A stretch of DNA of 64,000 nucleotides from AC-32 sp963754265 (GTDB lineage: Bacteria > Actinomycetota > Thermoleophilia > Gaiellales > Gaiellaceae), in NCBI GenBank assembly GCA_963754265.1, contig CAVWFB010000016.1:248001-312000 (forward strand), given 5' to 3'. Made by a program: the position numbers and the translations under genes. Shown piece after piece: positions 40,418 through 49,264 of the stretch. The notes below the pieces were generated by a model. The model did no database searches, was not told the DNA's origin, and saw nothing but the letters and a program-made list of their open reading frames with translations. Every line of letters begins with the position of its first letter. Within the stretch, counting starts at the first letter, position 1.

Positions 40418-41746
40418 GGGGCGCCGACCCTGAGGGCCGAAGATCTCCGGCGATCGCGTGAACGGATAGGTCGCCCAGTAGAGCTTCAACACGCCACCGG
40501 ACTCGTCCCGCACGACCCGAAGCACCTCGCCGCGCTCGCGACCGGAGACGGTGCGGAACCGATCCTCTCCCTCCGGCTCGAAGACCGACGGCTCACGTTC
40601 GGGCGGCGCCGCCGTGAACCTCGCTTCGAGCTTCCCGTGCCGCCAGCTGAAGATCGTCTCGTCCCCCTCCGACCACCAGCGGCCGAGGAGCGGAACCATC
40701 TCCTCCGGCGGTGGCTCTTCAGGGGCCCACGACTCAACGTCCGGCGGCAACTCGTCGAGCGCGGCCTCGGCGAGCGCCAGGCCCGTCTCGCTCAGCTTCG
40801 GCCAGTTGCCGGAATTCGTCAGCACTACCGCCCCGACCCGCTCGCGGCGCGAATACAGGAACATCGAGAGGAAACCCGGGAAGCCGCCGGTGTGACCGCC
40901 GAAGATCCGCTCGCCGCGGCGCCAGAGCGCGACGCCGAGGCCCCAGCCGAGCGTCCAGTCGGGTTCGGCCATGATCTGGAGCGAGTGCATCTCGTCGACG
41001 CTCGTGGGCGCGAGCACGGCTTCGTCGGGGTCGGCCAGGAACGCGCCCCAGCGGGCGAGGTCGCCGACGGTGCTCGATAGTCCGGACTCGCCGCCCTTAC
41101 CGCCGAGCTCGAGCTCGGGCTCGCGTCGGGCTGCGTCCGAATAGGGCTCGACGAAATACGGCCTTGCGGCCGGCTCGGCCGGCCCCCAGGTCGTCCGTGC
41201 CAGGCCCAGCGGCTCGAGCAGCCGCTCCTGCACGCAGTCGCGGAACGGCTTCCCCGAGACCCGGGCGACGACGTGACCGAGCAGTGCGTAGGCAAGGTTC
41301 GAGTAGTGCCAGGCAGCCCCAGGCGCGAGCACCTGCTCGGCTTCGCCGAGCCGCCGGAGCAGCTCCTCCTCGCCGGGAAACTCGAGCGTCTCCCAGACCT
41401 CGCCCGGCGGCTCCCGCTGAAGTCCCGACGCGTGCGCGAGCAGTCGCCGCAGAGACGGCGAGCCGTGGACGGCCTCCGGGAGGTACCGCGAGAGCGGCTC
41501 GTCGAGCTCGAGCTTGCCCTCGTCGCGGAGCTGGAAGACGCACGCTGCGGTGAAGGTCTTCGTGATCGAGGCCACCGCGTACTGGGTGTCGGGCGTCGCC
41601 GCCTCCAGCTTCTCCAGGTCGGCCATGCCGACGGCGTCGCTCCAGACCAGCTCGCCGGCCCGAAAGACGGCCGCGGCGAGGCTCGGCAGGCGCCCCGCTC
41701 GTTGCGCCTCGAGGACGAGGCGCCGGAATCGCTCAGGCGCGGGCAA
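40415..41746 (-). CDS. Serine hydrolase, class C beta-lactamase-like
   Basis: A 443-residue protein of the penicillin-binding-protein-like hydrolase family. The nucleophile motif is SITK near residue 60, the Tyr motif is YSNLAYALLG near 148, and the third motif is GGHTGGFPG. A C-terminal domain of about 110 residues follows the catalytic part. No signal peptide is evident, so it acts in the cytoplasm, more likely as an esterase or D-aminopeptidase than for resistance. It overlaps ltaE by 14 bases. Confidence 0.87.
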   Translation of the reverse strand: MPAPERFRRLVLEAQRAGRLPSLAAAVFRAGELVWSDAVGMADLEKLEAATPDTQYAVASITKTFTAACVFQLRDEGKLELDEPLSRYLPEAVHGSPSLRRLLAHASGLQREPPGEVWETLEFPGEEELLRRLGEAEQVLAPGAAWHYSNLAYALLGHVVARVSGKPFRDCVQERLLEPLGLARTTWGPAEPAARPYFVEPYSDAARREPELELGGKGGESGLSSTVGDLARWGAFLADPDEAVLAPTSVDEMHSLQIMAEPDWTLGWGLGVALWRRGERIFGGHTGGFPGFLSMFLYSRRERVGAVVLTNSGNWPKLSETGLALAEAALDELPPDVESWAPEEPPPEEMVPLLGRWWSEGDETIFSWRHGKLEARFTAAPPEREPSVFEPEGEDRFRTVSGRERGEVLRVVRDESGGVLKLYWATYPFTRSPEIFGPQGRRP

Positions 41747-42776
41747 GCGCTCCCAGCGCGCGCGGAATCGCCTCGATCGCCCGCTCGATGTCCTCGTCGC
41801 CGATATCCAGATGCGTCACGGCGCGAAGGCGAGTTTCGTGCGCCGTCTTCGAGAGGCCGATGCCCTGTTGCCAGAGCCGCTCGAGCGCCTCGTCCGTCGA
41901 GAGGCCTAGAGGTCGGACGTCGACCTGGACGAAGTTGGTCTCCACTTGCTCGAGGTCGATGGGCAAGCCGGCCGCATGGAGGCCCTCCGCGAGGCGCCGC
42001 GCCCGAGCGTGATCCTCCTCGAGCCGCTCGACGTTGTGGTCGAGCGCGTAGACCCCGGCCGCCGCGACGATCCCCGCCTGCCGCATCGCACCGCCGAAGA
42101 GGTGCTTCAGGCGCCGCGCTTCCGCCATCAGCTCGGCCGAGCCGGCGATCAGCGCCCCCAGAGGACAGCCGAGGCCCTTGGAAAGACAGAGCGTGGCCGT
42201 GTCGAACTGGCCCGCGATCCGCTCCGCCGGGACACCGGAGGCGACCGCAGCGTTCAGGACTCGGGCGCCGTCGAGGTGGGTGCGAAGGCCGAGCTCGCGT
42301 GCGGTCGCGACGATCGCGTCGACCTCCTCGAGCGGCCAGACGCGGCCCCCGGAGGCATTGTGGGTGTTCTCGACGGAGACGATTCGCGTTGGTGGGGTGT
42401 GCGTCCTGTCGCCCTGACGGAAGGTCGCGCGGAGCTGTTCCGGCGTGAAGCGGCCGTTCGGGCATGGAAGCTGGCGCGTCATCAGGCCCGCGTGCACGGC
42501 CGGGCCGCCCAGCTCCGAGATGAAGAGGTGCGCATTCTCCTCGGCGACCACCTCACCGCCCGGCGCTGCCAGCGTCCGCAACGCGATTTCGTTCGCCATC
42601 GTCGCCGTTGGGACGAAGACGGCCTCGTCCTGCCCCAGGAGCTCCGCCACGCGCGGCTCGAGCGCGTTGACGGTCGGGTCCTCACGCCTCTGCTCGTCGC
42701 CCACCTCCGCAGCCGCGATTGCGGCTCGCATTTCTGCGGACGGCTGCGTCTTGGTATCGGAGCGAAGGTCGATCAT
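41733..42776 (-). CDS. ltaE: Low-specificity threonine aldolase
   Basis: A 347-residue PLP enzyme splitting threonine to glycine and acetaldehyde. It begins MIDLRSDTKTQPSAEMR, a family signature, and the PLP Lys is in LCLSKGLGCPLG. HLDGARVLNAAVA holds the Asp that contacts the cofactor. Its ATG shares one base with the gcvPB stop (TGATG), so glycine production is coupled to the glycine cleavage genes upstream in the same transcript. Confidence 0.94.
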   Translation of the reverse strand: MIDLRSDTKTQPSAEMRAAIAAAEVGDEQRREDPTVNALEPRVAELLGQDEAVFVPTATMANEIALRTLAAPGGEVVAEENAHLFISELGGPAVHAGLMTRQLPCPNGRFTPEQLRATFRQGDRTHTPPTRIVSVENTHNASGGRVWPLEEVDAIVATARELGLRTHLDGARVLNAAVASGVPAERIAGQFDTATLCLSKGLGCPLGALIAGSAELMAEARRLKHLFGGAMRQAGIVAAAGVYALDHNVERLEEDHARARRLAEGLHAAGLPIDLEQVETNFVQVDVRPLGLSTDEALERLWQQGIGLSKTAHETRLRAVTHLDIGDEDIERAIEAIPRALGALARA

Positions 42777-44272
42777 CAGACGCCTTTCGGTGCTTCGGCG
42801 ACGGCCTCGGCGGGATCGCCGGAGAGGTCGGGGTGTTCCCCGAAGCCGTAGCGGACGACGACGCGCTTGGCCGCCTTCACCTCGTCGAGGCGGCCGACCG
42901 GGCGCCCGTGTGGCGCGCTCTTCAGCACGTCGGGCTCCTCGGCCGCCTCCTCGGCGATCGCGAGCATGGCGTCGGCGAATGCGTCCAGGGTCTCCTTCGT
43001 CTCCGTCTCGGTCGGCTCGATCATCAGCGCCTCGGGCACGATCAGCGGGAAGTAGACCGTCGGCGGGTGGAAGCCGTAGTCCATCAGCCGCTTCGCGACG
43101 TCGAGCGCGGTGACGCCATGCTCCCGCTTGAGCGGGCGCGCGGAGAGGACGAACTCGTGCATGCAGAGCCGGTCGAAGGGCAGCTCGTAGGTTCCGCGAA
43201 GGCGCGCGAGCAGGTAGTTCGCATTCAGGACGGCCGCCTCGGACATCTCCCGGAGCTGCGGGCCGTACGCCAGAATGAACGCGTACGAGCGGACGAAGAC
43301 GCCGAACGGGCCGGCGAACCCGCGCACCTTGCCGATCGTCTTGGGCCGGTCGTAGTCGAACCCGTACCGGTCGTCGCGCCGGACGATCGCCGGCACGGGC
43401 AGGAACGGCTCGAGCCGCTTCGCAACCGCGACCGGCCCCCCACCGGGGCCGCCGCCGCCATGCGGTTGCGAGAAGGTCTTGTGCAGGTTGATGTGGACGA
43501 TGTCGAAGCCCATGTCGCCCGGCCGAGAGATCCCGCAGACGGCGTTCAGGTTGGCCCCGTCGTAGTACATGAGCGCGCCCACTTTGTGAAACGTCCGTGC
43601 GATCTCTTCGATGTGCTCGTCGAACAGTCCGAGCGTCGACGGGTTCGTCAGCATCAGCCCTGCGGTGTGCTCGTCGACCTTGCCCTCGAGGTCTTCGATG
43701 TCGATGTTGCCGCGGGCGTCAGTCCTGACGGGCGTCAGCTCGTAGCCCGCCATCGTCACGCTCGCCGGGTTGGTTCCGTGCGCGGTGTCCGGGATGACGA
43801 TCTTCCGCCGCTGTTCGTCCTCGCCGCGGTCGCCGAAGTAGGCGCGCATCAGCATCAGCCCGGTGAGCTCGCCCTGCGAGCCTGCTGCCGGTTGCAGCGA
43901 GACGGCGTCGAGGCCGGTGATCTCGGCAAGGACTTCCTGGAGCTCCCAGCACAGGCGAAGCGCGCCCTGCGCGCCCTCTTCCTCCTGGTGAGGGTGCAGG
44001 TCGCGGAACCCGGGCAACGCCGCGAGCCGCTCGTTGACCCGTGGGTTGTGCTTCATCGTGCAGGAGCCGAGCGGGTAGAAGCCGGTGTCGATGCCGAAGT
44101 TCCGGGTCGAGAGCTCGGTGAAGTGCCTGACGAGATCCGGCTCCGCGAGCTCCGGCAGCCGCGGCGGCTCGGAGCGACGGAGCTCCTCGGGCACGTCCGG
44201 GACGGGCAAGCCGTGGTCGGGAAGGCGCCCCGCCCGGCGTCCGGGCCGTGACTTCTCGTAGATCAGCTTCAC
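42776..44272 (-). CDS. gcvPB: Glycine dehydrogenase (decarboxylating) subunit 2
   Basis: A 498-residue PLP-binding half of the split P protein. The PLP Lys is in NLHKTFSQPHGGGGPGGGP, and the GTNPASVTMAGY stretch is typical. It is the C-terminal half of the long P protein seen in other bacteria. The GTG start overlaps the gcvPA stop by 4 bases, keeping the two halves in equal amounts. Confidence 0.96.
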   Translation of the reverse strand: MKLIYEKSRPGRRAGRLPDHGLPVPDVPEELRRSEPPRLPELAEPDLVRHFTELSTRNFGIDTGFYPLGSCTMKHNPRVNERLAALPGFRDLHPHQEEEGAQGALRLCWELQEVLAEITGLDAVSLQPAAGSQGELTGLMLMRAYFGDRGEDEQRRKIVIPDTAHGTNPASVTMAGYELTPVRTDARGNIDIEDLEGKVDEHTAGLMLTNPSTLGLFDEHIEEIARTFHKVGALMYYDGANLNAVCGISRPGDMGFDIVHINLHKTFSQPHGGGGPGGGPVAVAKRLEPFLPVPAIVRRDDRYGFDYDRPKTIGKVRGFAGPFGVFVRSYAFILAYGPQLREMSEAAVLNANYLLARLRGTYELPFDRLCMHEFVLSARPLKREHGVTALDVAKRLMDYGFHPPTVYFPLIVPEALMIEPTETETKETLDAFADAMLAIAEEAAEEPDVLKSAPHGRPVGRLDEVKAAKRVVVRYGFGEHPDLSGDPAEAVAEAPKGV

Positions 44273-45603
44273 CGTGCCTGCACCTCCGCGAGAACCTCCG
44301 CCAGCCGGTCGATCTCGGCGAGCGTCCGCTTCTCGGTGAGCGCTACGAGGAGCACGTCGTCCATGCCGGGATAGTCGCGGCCCAGTGCATACCCCGGGTG
44401 CACCCCGCGCTCTCGCGCGTCGTGGACGACCTCGGCGGCGGGCCGTCCGACGCGGATGCCAAACTCCTTGAATGTTGTCCTATCTGCAAACAGCAGCGGG
44501 AGCCCGAGCCGGCTCTTGGCGTGCTCGGCGAGGGCCATGCAGGTCTCCCCCACTTCGCGGAGACCCTCAGGCCCGAGCCACGAGAGGTAGACCAGACCGC
44601 CCAACGCCAGCAGCGTCTGGTTGGTGGTGATGTTCGAGGTCGCCTTCTCGCGCCGGATGTGCTGCTCGCGTGTCTGAAGGGTGAGGACATAGCCGCGGTT
44701 CCCCGCGGCGTCTGTGGTCTCGCCGACGATGCGGCCCGGCATACGCCGAATGAAGTCCGAGCGCGCTGCCAGGAACCCGTAGTGCGGTCCTCCGTACGAG
44801 AGGGCATTTCCCGCCGACTGCCCTTCTCCGATCGCGATCGCGCAGCCGTAGTGACCGGGCGCCTCGAGCACGCCAAGCGAGAGCGGGTCGACGTGCGCCA
44901 CCGCGAGCGCCTCGGCATCGGTCGCCGCGGCGGCCAACTCGGCCGCGGGCTCGAGCACCCCGAAGAAGTTCGGGTGCTGGAAGATGGCGCAGGCCGCGCC
45001 CTCGGACGCGGCGCGCAGCTCGTCCGGGTCGGTTGTGCCGTCGCGGTGAGGCACTTCCACGACCTCGAGACCGAAGCCCGGTGCGTAGGTCTTGACGACC
45101 TGCCGCACCTGTGGGTTCGTCGCCTCGGTGAGCACGACCTTCGTGCGGCCCGTTACGTGCTTCGCGATGAAGCAGGCGTCTGCCGCAACGGTGGTGCCGT
45201 CGTAGCCCGACGCGTTCGAGACGTCCATTCCCGTCAACTCGCAGATCGCCGTCTGGTACTCGAAGATCGCCTGGAGGACGCCCTGGCTGAGCTCGGGCTG
45301 ATACGGCGTGTACGCCGTCAGTAGCTCCCCTCGCTGCATGACGGCGTCGACGATCGCCGGGACGTAGTGGTCGTACATGCCGGCTCCGAGGAACGACAGC
45401 TCCGCGCCGACGGGCACGTTCTCCGAGGCGAGCTCCTCGAAGTACGCAGACAGCTCCTGCTCGGTCATCGCCGGGCGCAGGCCGAGCTCTCGATCGAGCC
45501 TGACGCCCGCGGGGAGATCGCCGAATAGGTCCTCGATCGACGAGATCCCGATCTCCTCGAGCATCGCCTCCCGGTCGGCGTCGGTCAGCGCGAGGTAGCT
45601 CAC
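44269..45603 (-). CDS. gcvPA: Glycine dehydrogenase (decarboxylating) subunit 1
   Basis: A 444-residue N-terminal half of the split P protein, which with GcvPB decarboxylates glycine and loads the aminomethyl group on GcvH. FLGAGMYDHYVPAIVDAV and TAYTPYQPELSQG are diagnostic. The GTG start overlaps the gcvH stop by 4 bases. The split form is usual in Gram-positive bacteria and archaea. Confidence 0.96.
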   Translation of the reverse strand: MSYLALTDADREAMLEEIGISSIEDLFGDLPAGVRLDRELGLRPAMTEQELSAYFEELASENVPVGAELSFLGAGMYDHYVPAIVDAVMQRGELLTAYTPYQPELSQGVLQAIFEYQTAICELTGMDVSNASGYDGTTVAADACFIAKHVTGRTKVVLTEATNPQVRQVVKTYAPGFGLEVVEVPHRDGTTDPDELRAASEGAACAIFQHPNFFGVLEPAAELAAAATDAEALAVAHVDPLSLGVLEAPGHYGCAIAIGEGQSAGNALSYGGPHYGFLAARSDFIRRMPGRIVGETTDAAGNRGYVLTLQTREQHIRREKATSNITTNQTLLALGGLVYLSWLGPEGLREVGETCMALAEHAKSRLGLPLLFADRTTFKEFGIRVGRPAAEVVHDARERGVHPGYALGRDYPGMDDVLLVALTEKRTLAEIDRLAEVLAEVQAR

Positions 45604-45995
45604 GCGTCGGCCAGGTGCTGCTTGTACGCCTCCAGATCGAGCAGCGAGTCGACCTCGCCCGGGTCGCTCAGCCGCACTCGCACGAGCCAGCCGGCGCCGT
45701 ACGGGTCGTCGTTCACGGTCTCGGGCGCCTCGATGACCGCATTGTTGACCTCCAGCACCTCGCCCGAGAGCGGCGCGATCACATCCGAGACGGCCTTGAC
45801 CGACTCGACCTCGGCGTAGGACCGATCCTTGGCCACCGTCGCTCCCTCCTCGGGCGCCTCGAAGTGGACGAGCTCACCGAGTGCGTCCTGGGCGAACCAC
45901 GTGATCCCAAAGACCGCCTCGTCGCCCTCGAGCCGCGCCCAGTCATGCTCGCGGTGGTAGCGGAGGTCGTCCGGGTAGCTCTCGGCAGCGGCCAT
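45600..45995 (-). CDS. gcvH: Glycine cleavage system H protein
   Basis: A 131-residue lipoyl carrier. The lipoylated Lys is in AEVESVKAVSD, and GEVLEVNNAV and DPYGAGWLVRV complete the hybrid-barrel fold. Its ATG directly abuts the gcvT stop (TGA then ATG). It shuttles the aminomethyl group between GcvP and GcvT. Confidence 0.96.
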   Translation of the reverse strand: MAAAESYPDDLRYHREHDWARLEGDEAVFGITWFAQDALGELVHFEAPEEGATVAKDRSYAEVESVKAVSDVIAPLSGEVLEVNNAVIEAPETVNDDPYGAGWLVRVRLSDPGEVDSLLDLEAYKQHLADA

Positions 45996-47048
45996 TCAGC
46001 GTTCCTCCCGTGAGTAGATGGGCTTCTTGACCACATGCCCGCGGCGAGGCCGGCCGCGAACGTCGATCGTGAGCTCCGTGCCCGGCTGCGCGTTCGCGGC
46101 CGGGACGTAGCCCAGGCCGATCCCCCGCTCCAGCATCGGCGAGTGGGAGCCGGAGGTGACCTCGCCCCCCTCGGTGATCGCCATGCCCTGCCGCGGGATA
46201 CCCGGATCGTCCATCACGAAGGCCGCGAGCTTCTGCTCCGGACCGTCCGCCTTGATGCGCCGCAGCTCGCCGGCGCCGGTGAACTCCTTCTCGAGGGCGC
46301 AGACCCAGCCGAGCCCCGCGGAGATCGCGTCCGTGTCGGGCCCGATGTCGTTTCCGTGCAGCGGGTAGCACACCTCGAGCCGAAGGGTGTCGCGAGCCCC
46401 CAGCCCACAGGGCGTGACTCCCCGCTCCATGACGCGATCCCACAGCTCGCCGGCTTCGTCGGTGGGGACCAGGAGCTCGACCCCCTCCTCGCCGGTGTAG
46501 CCCGTTCGGTTGACCACGCACCGGACTCCGTCGATCTCGCCGTCGGCGAACGTGAAGGCCGGCGCGGCAGGCAGGCCGAGCCGCTCGAGCGCGCGAGGGC
46601 CTTGCACCGCGAGCAGCGCGTAGTCGTCGGAGACATCGCGCACCTCAGCTCCAGGCGCCTCGCGCTCGAGCAGCCAGCCGAAATCGGGCTCACGGTTGGC
46701 AGCGTTGACGATCAGGAGGAAGCGCTGCGGGTCGAGCTCGTAGACGATCAGGTCGTCGACGATGCCACCCTGCTCGTTGGTGAGCAGCGTGTATTGGGCC
46801 TGGCCCGGGCCGATGCGATCGAGGTCGTTCGAGAGCGCGGCCTGGAGCAACTCGCGCGCGCGAGGGCCTTCGACCTCGATCTCCCCCATGTGCGAGACGT
46901 CGAAGACCCCGGCGTCGGCCCGTACGGCTCGATGCTCGGGGATCACCCCTTCGTACTGCACCGGCATCTCCCAGCCGGCGAACGGCACGAGCCGCGCGCC
47001 GAGGGCGACGTGGCGCTCGTAAAGCGGTGTCCGGAGCAGGGTCTGCAT
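45996..47048 (-). CDS. gcvT: Aminomethyltransferase (glycine cleavage T protein)
   Basis: A 350-residue tetrahydrofolate-dependent enzyme releasing ammonia and methylene-THF from the H-bound intermediate. It has FDVSHMGEIEVEGP, NRTGYTGEEGVELL and GLGARDTLRLEVCYPLHGND, all family signatures. It heads the gcvT-gcvH-gcvPA-gcvPB-ltaE operon. A TAGCAT box lies 9 bases before the ATG, and a strong terminator lies 24 bases before it. Confidence 0.96.
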   Translation of the reverse strand: MQTLLRTPLYERHVALGARLVPFAGWEMPVQYEGVIPEHRAVRADAGVFDVSHMGEIEVEGPRARELLQAALSNDLDRIGPGQAQYTLLTNEQGGIVDDLIVYELDPQRFLLIVNAANREPDFGWLLEREAPGAEVRDVSDDYALLAVQGPRALERLGLPAAPAFTFADGEIDGVRCVVNRTGYTGEEGVELLVPTDEAGELWDRVMERGVTPCGLGARDTLRLEVCYPLHGNDIGPDTDAISAGLGWVCALEKEFTGAGELRRIKADGPEQKLAAFVMDDPGIPRQGMAITEGGEVTSGSHSPMLERGIGLGYVPAANAQPGTELTIDVRGRPRRGHVVKKPIYSREER

Positions 47049-47071
47049 CGGCCACTGATGCTAAAGGAGCC

Positions 47072-47121
47072 AAGAAAGAAGCCGCCCCGGCTTCGGCTTG
47101 GAAAGCCGACGCCGGGGCGGC
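47072..47121 (-). terminator. Rho-independent terminator between ftsZ and gcvT
   Basis: GCCGCCCCGGC pairs with GCCGGGGCGGC around an inner CGGCTT/AAGCCG helix, and is followed by TTCTTTCTT on the minus strand. It ends the cell division transcript or is an attenuator for gcvT. The 100 bases between ftsZ and this hairpin also contain a GGGTCGACCG/CGGTTGACCC hairpin. Confidence 0.85.
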
Positions 47122-47226
47122 CGGACCGGGTCATCGCGGGTCAACCGTCACGGTCGACCCGAGAGGGCACCGGGAATCCTCACCGCTGTCCGCGTCGTTA
47201 AACCTGTCGTTGCGAATCGGTTCGAG

Positions 47227-48306
47227 CTAGCCGTCGCGCAGGAAGGACGGCACCTCGAGCACGTCCTCCGTGACTTCGAAGCGCTCGGCCGGCACCTCGC
47301 GGGGCGTCTCGGCCTCGCCCTCGGCCGGCTCCTCGGCACGCCGACGCCGGCGCAGCCGCGCCGGTCCGAAGCCCGTGGCGATGACGGTGACGCGCACCTC
47401 GTCGCCCAAGGCCTCGTCGATGACGGCCCCGAAGATCACGTTGGCGTTCTGGTCGGCGGCGGACGTCACGACCTGCGCTGCCTCGTTCACCTCGAACAGC
47501 CCGATGTCCGGGCCACCCGTGACGTTGAGCAGGATGCCGGTCGCGCCCTCGATCGAGGACTCGAGCAACGGTGACGAGACCGCCGCGCGCGCAGACTCCG
47601 TCGCTCGGTTCTCGCCTGACGCCACGCCGATTCCCATCAGCGCGGAGCCCGCCTCGCTCATGATCGTGCGCACGTCGGCGAAGTCCAGGTTCACGAGCCC
47701 GGGAATCGTGATCAGGTCGGTGATCCCCTGCACGCCCTGACGGAGGACGTCGTCGGCCATCGTGAAGGCGTCCACGATCGAGGTGCGCTTCTCGACGACC
47801 TGGAGCAGGCGGTCGTTCTCGATCACGATCAGCGTGTCGACGTGGTCGCGTAGCTCGTCGACGCCGCGCAGCGCCACCTCCCCCCGACGGCGCCCCTCGA
47901 ACGAGAACGGCTTCGTCACGACACCGACGGTCAGCGCGCCGAGCTCCTGTGCCAGCCGCGCCACGATCGGCGCCGCGCCGGTGCCGGTACCCCCACCTTC
48001 GCCGGCGGTCACGAAGACCATGTCAGCGCCCTTCAGCGCTTCCTTCAGCTCGTCGCGGCTCTCCTCGGCTGCGGCCTGCCCCACGTTCGGGTCCGCGCCT
48101 GCCCCCAGGCCCCGCGTCACGTCGGATCCGATCGGCATCTTCACGTCGGCGTCGCACATGAGCAGCGCCTGGGCGTCGGTGTTCACGGCAATGAACTCGA
48201 CCCCCGCTAGGCCCGCGTCGACCATTCGGTTCACGGCATTCGAGCCGCCGCCGCCGACGCCCACGACCTTGATCAACGCCAGGTAGTTCCCCGTCTGATC
48301 TCTCAT
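47227..48306 (-). CDS. ftsZ: Cell division protein FtsZ
   Basis: A 359-residue tubulin-like GTPase forming the division ring. GVGGGGSNAVNRM is near residue 17, the tubulin signature GEGGGTGTGAAPI near 105, and NLDFADVRTIMSEAGSALMG carries the T7 loop. A short C-terminal tail with EDVLEVPSFLRDG is the docking peptide. The ATG at 48306 is chosen since an AGGCGAG ribosome site is 7 bases upstream; a TTG at 48312 would add two residues. It is followed by a terminator. Confidence 0.97.
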   Translation of the reverse strand: MRDQTGNYLALIKVVGVGGGGSNAVNRMVDAGLAGVEFIAVNTDAQALLMCDADVKMPIGSDVTRGLGAGADPNVGQAAAEESRDELKEALKGADMVFVTAGEGGGTGTGAAPIVARLAQELGALTVGVVTKPFSFEGRRRGEVALRGVDELRDHVDTLIVIENDRLLQVVEKRTSIVDAFTMADDVLRQGVQGITDLITIPGLVNLDFADVRTIMSEAGSALMGIGVASGENRATESARAAVSSPLLESSIEGATGILLNVTGGPDIGLFEVNEAAQVVTSAADQNANVIFGAVIDEALGDEVRVTVIATGFGPARLRRRRRAEEPAEGEAETPREVPAERFEVTEDVLEVPSFLRDG

Positions 48307-48360
48307 ACTCAACTCGCCTCTACCTCAAGCTTTACTGGACAGTACGTCTTCTGCGCCGGC

Positions 48361-48389
48361 AGGGTACGCCTCGCCGGTGCGCCTGTCAA
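48361..48389 (-). promoter_or_regulatory. Sigma-70-type promoter of ftsZ
   Basis: TTGACA (48389-48384), a 17-base spacer and TACCCT (48366-48361) form the best housekeeping promoter in the window, giving an ftsZ leader of about 48 bases. It lies just after the ftsQ stop, so ftsZ can be expressed apart from the rest of the cluster. Confidence 0.75.
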
Positions 48390-48417
48390 CGCCGCTTGCG
48401 CGGTGAAAGCCTTACTC

Positions 48418-49233
48418 TCAGGTGGAGAGTTGAGGGTCTACTCCTGCTACTGGGCGCTCGGGAACGCTGAGATCCACGTACGCATAGCCGCCGTGCGCGA
48501 GGATGCCGGGCAGGATGCGAGTGGCGATCGCAAGCTTGAGCCGGATCGCTCGCAGCTCGCCCAAACGGAGCTCGAGCCCGGAGCCCAGCAGCAGCGTGAG
48601 GTCATGCTCTCGCGCGCGCACCATTCGGATGCGGCCGCGGAAGTGCGCGAGGCGCGCCAGAGCCAGCGTCCGCACCGCTCGGAGCCCGAAACGATCCGTG
48701 ATCGGCGCGCCGACTTCCGGGTCCCCGGAATGGGCGAGCCAGATCCTCGGGAGAGCGGGTCGGGCGTGCAACGGCAGCGGTGAAATCACCCGCGAGCTCG
48801 CCGCCACGAGCCAGGCCTTCGCTCCGCGCCGGGCAACCGCGACGGGGTGCTCCGGCTTGACGGTCACCCGGAGTGTGTGCGGGAAGTCTCGGTCGTAGGT
48901 GTAGCCCGCAATGTCGTGAAGCGCCCCGAGTCGCCGGTCGATCTCCGACGAATCGAGCGACAAGAGGCTCCGACCCTCGAGCGGTCGAAGCGCGGAGCGC
49001 ACGTGCCCGGCGACGCTCGGTGGCGCGCCTGCGACGGAGACGGTGTCGAGCGAAAACATCGGTGTGCTCCGGGCGAGCACGTACAGCCCGGCGGCTCCGG
49101 CCACGATCGCGAAGCCGATCAGCAGCGAGCGACCGCTCGGAAGGGCGCGCATGATCGGAGCGCGCTCCATGGTCCCGGGAAGTGGGATCACGGCTGCGCG
49201 GGCTCGCGCACGCTGAGGCCGGCGCTCGGGCAC
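48418..49233 (-). CDS. ftsQ: Cell division protein FtsQ/DivIB
   Basis: A 271-residue single-span division protein. A basic cytoplasmic start of about 38 residues is followed by a membrane helix (LLIGFAIVAGAAGLYVLA) and an external POTRA domain beginning TVSVAGAPPSVAGHVRSAL, then the FtsQ beta domain. It links early and late division proteins. The sequence is weakly conserved, as usual; position between murB and ftsZ supports the call. It starts with GTG at 49233, 31 bases after murB. Confidence 0.85.
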   Translation of the reverse strand: MPERRPQRARARAAVIPLPGTMERAPIMRALPSGRSLLIGFAIVAGAAGLYVLARSTPMFSLDTVSVAGAPPSVAGHVRSALRPLEGRSLLSLDSSEIDRRLGALHDIAGYTYDRDFPHTLRVTVKPEHPVAVARRGAKAWLVAASSRVISPLPLHARPALPRIWLAHSGDPEVGAPITDRFGLRAVRTLALARLAHFRGRIRMVRAREHDLTLLLGSGLELRLGELRAIRLKLAIATRILPGILAHGGYAYVDLSVPERPVAGVDPQLST

Positions 49234-49264
49234 GAGGCGGCTTTCGCCGCGGCGGTCGGCGCTC

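Noticed and set aside
47122..47226. Glycine riboswitch before gcvT
   Set aside because: The conserved aptamer blocks of the glycine riboswitch were not found on the minus strand.
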